Source: Methanoregulaceae archaeon UBA467 (GTDB taxonomy: Archaea > Halobacteriota > Methanomicrobia > Methanomicrobiales > Methanospirillaceae). Taken from it: 64,000 nt of DNA. The translations under genes and the position numbers were made by a program. The notes beneath the pieces are model-generated. The model saw only the letters and a list, made by a program, of their open reading frames with translations, did not search any database and was not told the DNA's origin. Positions 58,242 through 64,000 of the stretch are shown here, one piece after another. The stretch is taken from the NCBI GenBank assembly GCA_002503825.1, contig DASP01000005.1, forward strand, positions 248,001-312,000. The letters are read 5' to 3'. Within the stretch, counting starts at the first letter, position 1. Every line of letters starts with the position of its first letter.

Positions 58242-59492
58242 TTAAGCATTTTTCCTCTGTCGTACCAGTGCACGACCGGTTTCAAGCATCTCTTTTGCCA
58301 TCGCAGTGTCCCTTCCCTCTGCAGTGATGCGGATCTTTGTCTCGGTCCCGGATGCCCTGACAAGACACCAGCCGTCATCTTTTGCAATCCTGATACCGTC
58401 GGTAGGGTTCTCTGCACCAAGCGCCTTCATCAGGGCGACCGGGTTTTCCACCCGGACTGCCTCCCTGTACAGGGGATATTCAGGCATGGTGTCGAGTTCT
58501 TTTGCAATATCCCATTCCGAGGCTATTTCACAGAACAAGGCGGCTGCATAGGGGCCGTCCGGACAGAGCGAGTGGTCAGGAAAGATCCATGCACCTGAGG
58601 GCTCTCCTCCAAAAGAGCCCCAGGAAAGGAGCGCTTCAGAGACGTAACTGTCTCCTACCGGAGTCCTTCTCACCTCGGCAATCTCTTCGATGGCCATGGA
58701 TGCATCAGACGTGGTCACAACTCTTTTTACTCCAAGATACCGCACAAAGAGCATCAGCATCCTGTCCCCCGTGATGTACCTGCCCCGCGAGTCAAACGCC
58801 ATCATGCGATCAGCATCGCCGTCGTGGACCACTGCCGCTTCTGCTCCGGATTCCCTGACCATCGCACCCATATATGGGAGATTTGCTTCCACCGGTTCTG
58901 ATGGTCTTCCAAAACGTTCCTCTGGGTTACAGTTTATGCATGTTGCCGCGGCTCCGAGACCTGCAAGGATTTTTGGGGAAAAAACGCTTGCCGCCCCGTT
59001 TCCACAGTCAAGGATAACGGGGAGACCTTCCCTGCAGGTTCTTTTTGCCAGGACTGCCTCGCGGTATGGCCCAAGGGTATCGTATGAACTGACCGCACCG
59101 TACCGGTCCCAGCCGGTCGAGGGGCAGTCTGTAATAAGTTCTTCAGTTTCCTGCTGCTGCTTTTTTGTAAATGACGACCCGTCCGGGTTAAAGAGCTTGA
59201 TCCCGTTGTCGGGCTCGGGGTTATGGGAGGCAGTGACCATGCAGCCGGCATTCATTGTGCGGGCACAGAACCCGATGGCGGGGGTGGGACATATTCCTGC
59301 AAAACCGACCGATCCCCCCGCCGAGAGCACACCTGATATCAGGCTCTCACCAATAACCATACCGGTCCGGCGGGTGTCCATCCCTACAAGGACCTCTGCT
59401 GACCGCGATCCCACTGCTACCCCGACGCGCTGCGCAAGTATCACAAGCCCGGCACTGTACTGCTGCCTGATACCTGATGAGCCAAAAAGCAT
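58242..59492 (-). CDS. glmM: Phosphoglucosamine mutase/phosphomannomutase (GlmM-like)
   Basis: The protein converts hexosamine-6-phosphate to the 1-phosphate, linking GlmS and the GlmU-like enzymes. The four domains of the alpha-D-phosphohexomutase family are visible: MLFGSSGIRQQYS (substrate start), TASHNPEPDNGIKLFN with the phosphorylated serine, DGDADRMMAFD (metal loop) and RASGTETKIRI (phosphate-binding). Starting at ATG 59492 gives 416 residues. The longest frame starts at 59576 but overlaps the upstream gene by 52 bases and adds non-family sequence. Sugar specificity (glucosamine) is inferred from the neighbours. Confidence 0.92.
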   Translation of the reverse strand: MLFGSSGIRQQYSAGLVILAQRVGVAVGSRSAEVLVGMDTRRTGMVIGESLISGVLSAGGSVGFAGICPTPAIGFCARTMNAGCMVTASHNPEPDNGIKLFNPDGSSFTKKQQQETEELITDCPSTGWDRYGAVSSYDTLGPYREAVLAKRTCREGLPVILDCGNGAASVFSPKILAGLGAAATCINCNPEERFGRPSEPVEANLPYMGAMVRESGAEAAVVHDGDADRMMAFDSRGRYITGDRMLMLFVRYLGVKRVVTTSDASMAIEEIAEVRRTPVGDSYVSEALLSWGSFGGEPSGAWIFPDHSLCPDGPYAAALFCEIASEWDIAKELDTMPEYPLYREAVRVENPVALMKALGAENPTDGIRIAKDDGWCLVRASGTETKIRITAEGRDTAMAKEMLETGRALVRQRKNA

Positions 59493-59523
59493 GAGAGGTT
59501 TATTGATTGCAGCAGAAATAGAC

Positions 59524-60132
59524 TTAACTCCTGCCGTGCGGGCACCACCAGGAGTACTTTCCGAGTGCTGCCACACCTGCAGTCGACGGCCCGATAAGGA
59601 GCATCTTTTTTGTCCGGCTGAATTCCCAGATCTCCTCGGTTTCTCTCAGGGAACCCAGCCCTTCACCGGTCACGATCAGGATATCTGCAAGGTCAGGGGA
59701 AGAGACTATTGTCTGCCCGAACTCACGCGCACACTTTGGGATGTCTCCATAGACATAGACATTTTTCCCTTTGATCTCTTCAGAAAGCCTGGAGAGACAG
59801 TCTGCGTGGCATGTCTTTTCACAGGACTTCAGGATGCGGGAGATGCAGAGAAATCCCGTGATAACATTGATGATTGCACCTGCTGCGGCACGCTGGGCAG
59901 GTTTTTCCAGCGGCGCACCGAACATGAACCCGACCCGCGTTGTTGCACGTATCGGGTCCGATGTCGCAAACTGGGCCGTCCTTCCACCAAAAGATACCTC
60001 CATGGAGGCCCCCTTCTCAAACTGGCACATCATGGCACCGGGATTGACCGAAAGTACAATGTTTCCGTCTTCACAGCCCGTATTGTGCACCCGCTCCTGT
60101 AATCTTTTCACCGCGTCAATGAGAATATCCAT
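59524..60132 (-). CDS. Hypothetical protein with cysteine-rich middle
   Basis: The 202-residue protein is not recognised. It contains RLQERVHNTGCEDGNIVLS early, a cysteine cluster (CISRILKSCEKTCHADCLS) near residues 95-113, then an alpha/beta half with VYVYGDIPKCAREFGQTIV and LIVTGEGLGSLRETEEIWEF. The cysteines could hold a metal or Fe-S site. It overlaps the cyclase-family gene by one base upstream and precedes glmM, so it may be co-transcribed with either. No enzyme motif is visible. Confidence 0.75.
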   Translation of the reverse strand: MDILIDAVKRLQERVHNTGCEDGNIVLSVNPGAMMCQFEKGASMEVSFGGRTAQFATSDPIRATTRVGFMFGAPLEKPAQRAAAGAIINVITGFLCISRILKSCEKTCHADCLSRLSEEIKGKNVYVYGDIPKCAREFGQTIVSSPDLADILIVTGEGLGSLRETEEIWEFSRTKKMLLIGPSTAGVAALGKYSWWCPHGRS

Positions 60133-60746
60133 TATCTGCCTTCCTCTTCTGCCGGTTTTAAAATCACCCTGCAGGGAGATCCGTCGAGCCCTGTCAACCT
60201 GAGCGGAAGGGCGATCATCTCGTAATACCCTTCCCTCACTGCAGACATGTCCAGCAGTTCAATTATTACCACGCCTTTCCCGAGAAGTTCCCGATGCACG
60301 TCCCCGGTGCCGGTAAACGACTCTATCGATGGCGAGTCGATACCCACGCACTCGATCCCCTGCTCTGTCAGGACCCTTGCCGCGTCCGGCGAAAGCGCAG
60401 GATAATCTTCTGAAAAAGAATTTTTTCCGGAAAATGAGGTTTTTATCAGTATTTTTGCGACCCCGTCATGGCGCAGTGAAAGGTCCCCTGCTCCTATCTC
60501 CCCGGCTGCATCAGACAGGTCTATTACCCTGCACCGCCCGATGAGTCTTGAGAATGGAATTTTATCAACGCTCATGTCATTTTTCAGGTAATGGGAGGGA
60601 GCGTCGATGTGTGTCCCGGAGTGCGTGCTCATCGCAACTTCCGTAAGCAGGTATTTCCCGTGGTCTTCCTGGTTAAACTTCGGGACGTAATCCCCGGGAT
60701 ATACTACTCCACCGTTTGCGAGGTCTCTTGTTGCATCAATCCACAT
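60132..60746 (-). CDS. Cyclase-family metal-dependent hydrolase (kynurenine formamidase-like)
   Basis: The 204-residue protein has the family motif HSGTHIDAPSHY, where histidines and Asp bind two metals (HXGTHXDXPXH). It begins MWIDATRDLANGGVVYPGD. Family members open ring amides or esters or act as aryl-formamidases; the substrate here is unknown. The open frame extends to 60770, but ATG 60746, preceded by AAAGGA, avoids overlap with pcm and is preferred. The stop overlaps the next ATG. Confidence 0.9.
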   Translation of the reverse strand: MWIDATRDLANGGVVYPGDYVPKFNQEDHGKYLLTEVAMSTHSGTHIDAPSHYLKNDMSVDKIPFSRLIGRCRVIDLSDAAGEIGAGDLSLRHDGVAKILIKTSFSGKNSFSEDYPALSPDAARVLTEQGIECVGIDSPSIESFTGTGDVHRELLGKGVVIIELLDMSAVREGYYEMIALPLRLTGLDGSPCRVILKPAEEEGR

Positions 60747-60757
60747 TGTATCGTCCT

Positions 60758-61408
60758 TTACTGGTTCCACCCGTATCTGCCGAGCAGCGGGACAAAAACG
60801 ACGCCCCCGTGCGAGGTCCGGGTGACGGCGCTGCCGTGTTTTTCAAGTTTTACAAGTATCTGCAGGTCCCGTGAGCCCACCGGCGCAACGAGTCTGCCGC
60901 CGTCCTTTAACTGGTCCACGAGCGGTGCAGGAATGTCAGGTGCAGCGGCAGTGATAAGGATGCAGTCATATGGTGCCCCGGCAGGGTATCCTTCCGTCCC
61001 GTCAGAGACAATTACCGTCACATTTTTTATCCCTGCCTTATCCAGGTTCTTTTCTGCACCTGCTGCGACGTCCGGTATCCGTTCCACTGATACGACAGAC
61101 GCTGCAAGACGGCCGAGGATAGCTGCCTGGTACCCGCTCCCCGTGCCAATTTCAAGAATATGGTCGTTGGCCCCGACTTCCATCAGTTCAGTCATAAGGG
61201 CCACAATATAGGGCTGTGAAATGGTCTGCCCGCTGCCTATGGGAAGCGGGCTGTCGTTGTATGCCGCAGCCGACAACGATTCGGGAACAAACTGGTGTCG
61301 GGGAATTTTACGCATCGCATCGAGTACCCGTTCATCACTGACTCCCCTGAGGCGGATCTGGTACTCGACCATCTGGTTACGTTCTTCCACCCGCGTATCA
61401 TGCGCCAT
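60758..61408 (-). CDS. pcm: Protein-L-isoaspartate O-methyltransferase
   Basis: Pcm methylates isoaspartyl residues in aged proteins so that they return to Asp. The 216-residue enzyme shows QTISQPYIVALMTELM, LEIGTGSGYQAA (SAM site), DGTEGYPAGAPYDCIL and GRLVAPVGSRDLQ. MAHDTRVEERNQMVEYQIR fits the archaeal start, though the internal ATG (MVEYQIR) is possible. It is 11 bases from the following cyclase gene on the same strand. Confidence 0.96.
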   Translation of the reverse strand: MAHDTRVEERNQMVEYQIRLRGVSDERVLDAMRKIPRHQFVPESLSAAAYNDSPLPIGSGQTISQPYIVALMTELMEVGANDHILEIGTGSGYQAAILGRLAASVVSVERIPDVAAGAEKNLDKAGIKNVTVIVSDGTEGYPAGAPYDCILITAAAPDIPAPLVDQLKDGGRLVAPVGSRDLQILVKLEKHGSAVTRTSHGGVVFVPLLGRYGWNQ

Positions 61409-61486
61409 ACAGGATCCCTTGAGAAAAAGTTCTTTTCTGGATCATTATGAATTGAGCTGGTGAGAGAGAGGGTGAGGTATATCCCC

Positions 61487-62602
61487 CTAAAATCCGCTCT
61501 TCTCTGCTGCATCGATTGCTGCATCGATCTGGTTCTGCAGCACTTCGGGGAGACCTGCAATTTTTACATCGAGGAAGCCCCTGATGATGGTCGCGGTGGC
61601 GACATCTTCATCGAGGCCCCTTGACATCAGGTATTCGATCTCGTCCCTTGCAATTTTTCCGACTGCTGCCTCGTGCGAAAGTTCGGTGTCCACCACGTCA
61701 CCCCTGATCTCTGGAATGGCATGGATGATCCCGTCTTTTAAGATGAGTCCCTTGCATTCGATATGCCCTTTTGTCTCTCTTGTCTCACCGTGAATAAATC
61801 CCCGTGAGACGATTGTCCCGCCGGTGGTAATCGCACGGGTCAGCAGCTCGGCGCTCGCGCCATGGGCCGTCAGGTTCGCAACAGAACCGAGGTCGAGGAG
61901 TGACCCCGGCGTCGAGACAACGATGCTGTTGAAGCGTGCCACGGAATTCTCCCCTTTCAGGTGCGCCACCGGGGACATCTGGATCTTCCTGACAGGCTGC
62001 ATGCATACGTAATTCGAGAGGAATACCCCGTTTTCCTCAATGATTGAGGCACTCCTCGGGAAGACACTGATCTTTTCACCCCAGTTGTGGATCATGGTAG
62101 AGGTTATACGCGCATTTTTTGCGATATAGAATTCTGTAACCCCGATATGGGTACCTACCCGTGCATGGGTCGCACTTGCACACCCTGAAATAATATGGAG
62201 TTCCGCACCTTCCTCGGCGATGATTATATTATGTACGTGCTGGACCTGTGAATTGGCCAGAAAGAGGCATGCCTGAAGGGGATAGAGTGTTTTACTTCCT
62301 TTTCTTGCAATTATTACAAAACCCTTCGGGTCTTTTTGTTCATGGACATACCGTGTATACTTGTCCTTGTCATGGGGAACGGCCTTCCACATATACCCGC
62401 TGAGCCAGTCATATTTTGATAAGGCATCTGACAGGGTGAGAACTTCGATACCTTTCTCTGTCGACGCCACGTGCTTGATCTCCTGGTCGATCTGGAAAAA
62501 CGTTCCCGAACGGTTTTTCATCTCGACTTCCAGGCCGGTCTGGGCAAGCCGCTCCTGGTCGGTTTTCGACAGGTCTTCCATCTTCTCTATATTTTCTGGC
62601 AT
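61487..62602 (-). CDS. sufB: SUF Fe-S cluster scaffold protein SufB (SufBD)
   Basis: SufB-type proteins form with SufC the scaffold on which Fe-S clusters are built. In archaea this minimal SufBC pair is thought to be ancestral. The 371-residue protein shows the beta-helix core with SRGFIHGETRETKGHIECKGL and the C-terminal HEAAVGKIARDEIEYLMSRGL, conserved in SufB/D. ATG 62602 (MPENIEKMEDLSKT) overlaps the sufC stop region. The longest frame starts at 62668 and has an unlikely leader. SufS and SufU are absent, as in most methanogens. Confidence 0.94.
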   Translation of the reverse strand: MPENIEKMEDLSKTDQERLAQTGLEVEMKNRSGTFFQIDQEIKHVASTEKGIEVLTLSDALSKYDWLSGYMWKAVPHDKDKYTRYVHEQKDPKGFVIIARKGSKTLYPLQACLFLANSQVQHVHNIIIAEEGAELHIISGCASATHARVGTHIGVTEFYIAKNARITSTMIHNWGEKISVFPRSASIIEENGVFLSNYVCMQPVRKIQMSPVAHLKGENSVARFNSIVVSTPGSLLDLGSVANLTAHGASAELLTRAITTGGTIVSRGFIHGETRETKGHIECKGLILKDGIIHAIPEIRGDVVDTELSHEAAVGKIARDEIEYLMSRGLDEDVATATIIRGFLDVKIAGLPEVLQNQIDAAIDAAEKSGF

Positions 62603-63333
62603 GCGAGACACTCCTTGTAGCCTGATGTCTTGATCACTTTCAGTATCTCCCGTGGGTTCCCATGGCACCGGAAGACCCCGTCACACATTACGTGGCCGAA
62701 ATCTGCATCCAGGTAATCAAGGATGTAGCCGGTATGGGTGATGACAAGCCCGCTTTTTTTCCGGTTTACAATGTGGACATCCTTTTCGAGCAGCTTTGCT
62801 ATGGCACTTCCGATAAGGGTGATATTTTCAAGGTCAACTCCGCTCTCGGGTTCATCCAGCATCACAAAATCAGGACTCTGTATCATGAGCTGCAGAACCT
62901 CGCTCCTCTTTATTTCGCCGCCTGAGAAGCCGAGGTTGATCGAACGTTCGAGAAATGAATCCATATTCAGGTAACGGGAATATTCCTCCACCTTCTTTGC
63001 ATCATCTCCCGAAGTGACTGCCAGAAGTTTTCCGAGTTTCAGGCCGGCAATGGTTGGCGGGCGCTGGAAAAGCATTCCCATCCCCAGTTCAGCCCGTTTA
63101 TGGATGGGGGTGCGGGTAATATCCTCGCCCTTGAAGAAAATCCTGCCTTCTGTTATATTGAGACCGGAAAACCCCATTATTGTCCTGAGAAGGGTGGTCT
63201 TTCCCGAACCGTTCGGGCCCATAAGGACGTGGCTCTCGCCTTCGCCGATATGGAGATTGATATCATGAAGCACCTCCCGATCCCCGATCTTTACGTGTAA
63301 ATCTTCAATATCCAGCATATTCGATCCACTCAT
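62587..63333 (-). CDS. sufC: SUF Fe-S assembly ATPase SufC
   Basis: SufC is the ABC-type ATPase of Fe-S assembly. The 248-residue protein has Walker A GPNGSGKTTLL near residue 38, the ABC signature LGFSGGEIKRSE, Walker B FVMLDEPESGVD and the H-loop VITHTGY. It partners with sufB, which follows with a 16-base overlap. An AT-rich region (63340-63380) upstream may hold the promoter. Confidence 0.96.
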   Translation of the reverse strand: MSGSNMLDIEDLHVKIGDREVLHDINLHIGEGESHVLMGPNGSGKTTLLRTIMGFSGLNITEGRIFFKGEDITRTPIHKRAELGMGMLFQRPPTIAGLKLGKLLAVTSGDDAKKVEEYSRYLNMDSFLERSINLGFSGGEIKRSEVLQLMIQSPDFVMLDEPESGVDLENITLIGSAIAKLLEKDVHIVNRKKSGLVITHTGYILDYLDADFGHVMCDGVFRCHGNPREILKVIKTSGYKECLACQKI

Positions 63334-63474
63334 ATTATGTCAGTTATAAGATTAAATTGATTTACAAAATAGCAGAATAAAAAAATATCCCCTGCCTGGG
63401 ACAGGCCCCTTATTTTTTCCGGGAGATGCCTGCTTTAACAAGGATTATTCGTGTGCGCTTTCAATATCTGGTAT

Positions 63475-64000
63475 ATGGCAGCCCCGGGCAGACGCCCGCT
63501 CAAGGTACAGGACAAGGCAGGCAAGGCACTCATCCGGAAAGGTTCACGTGACGCACGGACCGGTGTGGATACTCCTGAACCCCCTGAGATCAATCCGTTT
63601 GTAAACAGGATTATCTGCGGGGATGCACGGGATGTGCTCGGAGCCCTTCCGCCTGACAGTATCGACCTGATCGTGACGTCTCCGCCCTACAATTTTGGTC
63701 ACAGCTATGCCCATGACGACAGTCATGACACGCACGACTGGAACGAATATTTCCGGACGCTCCATGCGATATGGTCCGAATGCTACAGGGTTCTCAAGCC
63801 CGGCGGGCGGATAGCCGTCAACATCCAGCCCCTTTTTTCGGATTATATCCCGACCCACCATATCATATCGGGGCAGCTCCTTCAGATCGGGTTTTTATGG
63901 AAGGCTGAGATCCTCTGGGAGAAGAATAACTATAATGCCAAATACACCGCGTGGGGAAGCTGGCAGTCCCCTTCGATGCCCTACCTGAAATACACGTGGG
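63475..64000 (+). CDS. DNA methyltransferase (N4/N6 type), cut by right edge
   Basis: The frame is open to the window edge. It reads MAAPGRRPLKVQDKAGKAL, then INPFVNRIICGDARDVLGAL and LIVTSPPYNFGHSY, with YRVLKPGGRIAVNIQP and WEKNNYNAKYTAWGSWQSP. The catalytic motif TSPPYNF (motif IV, SPPY type, usual for N4-cytosine and some N6-adenine methylases) precedes the later motifs (beta-class order). A GTG at 63451 with AAGGA upstream would add 8 residues. At least 175 residues are visible. No restriction enzyme gene is seen in the window, so orphan versus restriction-modification cannot be decided. Confidence 0.88.
   Translation, partial: MAAPGRRPLKVQDKAGKALIRKGSRDARTGVDTPEPPEINPFVNRIICGDARDVLGALPPDSIDLIVTSPPYNFGHSYAHDDSHDTHDWNEYFRTLHAIWSECYRVLKPGGRIAVNIQPLFSDYIPTHHIISGQLLQIGFLWKAEILWEKNNYNAKYTAWGSWQSPSMPYLKYTW

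Noticed and set aside
58690..60102. A 470-codon plus-strand frame opposite the glmM-like gene and the 59524 gene
   Set aside because: It runs antisense through two genes with clear family motifs, its composition is Pro/Ser/Arg-rich without domains, and it has no plausible ribosome site.
1..64000. CRISPR array, rRNA operon, integrase or phage block
   Set aside because: No regularly spaced direct repeats, no rRNA sequence and no integrase, capsid or terminase-like protein were seen anywhere in the window.

Overview
This 64 kb window comes from a hydrogenotrophic methanogenic archaeon, most likely of the order Methanomicrobiales. The evidence is a complete F420-reducing hydrogenase operon (frhADGB), the methanopterin-pathway GTP cyclohydrolase MptA, phosphoseryl-tRNA synthetase (the indirect tRNA-Cys route), a YcaO protein of the type that thioamidates methyl-coenzyme M reductase, archaeosine-precursor genes, archaeal ribosomal proteins, aIF2-gamma, aRF1, the RNA polymerase subunit Rpo7 with Spt4, and archaeal TATA-type promoters. 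It reads as chromosomal core. No plasmid, phage, CRISPR array or intact insertion sequence was seen.

Layout. 1-2.4 kb: a partial gene end, ilvC (-) and mptA (+), the latter without a normal start codon. 2.6-6.4 kb: frhA-frhD-frhG-frhB (+) behind a clear TATA box. 6.5-14 kb: a patchier stretch with unknown proteins, a flavodoxin, a small GTPase, an iron-sulfur flavoprotein-like protein, an ornithine decarboxylase family enzyme and a cyclophilin. Three or more copies of a 230-270 bp terminal-inverted-repeat element lie between these genes. 14.5-17.8 kb: the str operon rps12-rps7-aEF2 (-), divergent from queD-queE-queC-NUDIX-lipoprotein (+, 17.9-21 kb). 21-26.4 kb: a tightly overlapping translation operon prf1-argS-taw1-sepS. 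26.4-36.7 kb: a KhtTU-like cation efflux pair, secreted PEGA-domain proteins, RlmH, a GNAT enzyme, a radical SAM/SPASM protein, a TPR protein, MarC and small conserved proteins. 37.3-37.5 kb: tRNA-Val(CAC) and tRNA-Gly(UCC), followed by a fourth copy of the repeat and htpX.

40-45.8 kb is the conserved archaeal information-processing cluster, all on the minus strand: eif2g, a PIN-domain gene, rpoE (Rpo7), spt4, GTP-dependent dephospho-CoA kinase, rps24e, rps27ae, kae1-bud32, an inosine triphosphatase and rpl40e. nikR, a DUF2098 protein, the YcaO gene and a deacetylase follow. 49-59.5 kb is a glycosylation block: the oligosaccharyltransferase AglB, two glycosyltransferases, GlmS, two tandem GlmU-like nucleotidyltransferases and a GlmM-like mutase. 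Together these could make UDP-acetamido sugars and use them in N-glycosylation. 59.5-63.3 kb holds an unknown gene, a cyclase-family hydrolase, Pcm and the minimal Suf pair SufC/SufB. A DNA methyltransferase gene runs off the right edge.

The items most worth a second look are the dispersed inverted-repeat element family (four main copies plus fragments), the radical SAM/SPASM peptide-modifying-type enzyme, the abnormal mptA start, and an acceptor-stem C-A mismatch in tRNA-Val. No obviously new multi-gene system stands out. The rest is well-known methanogen core with several unknown single genes.
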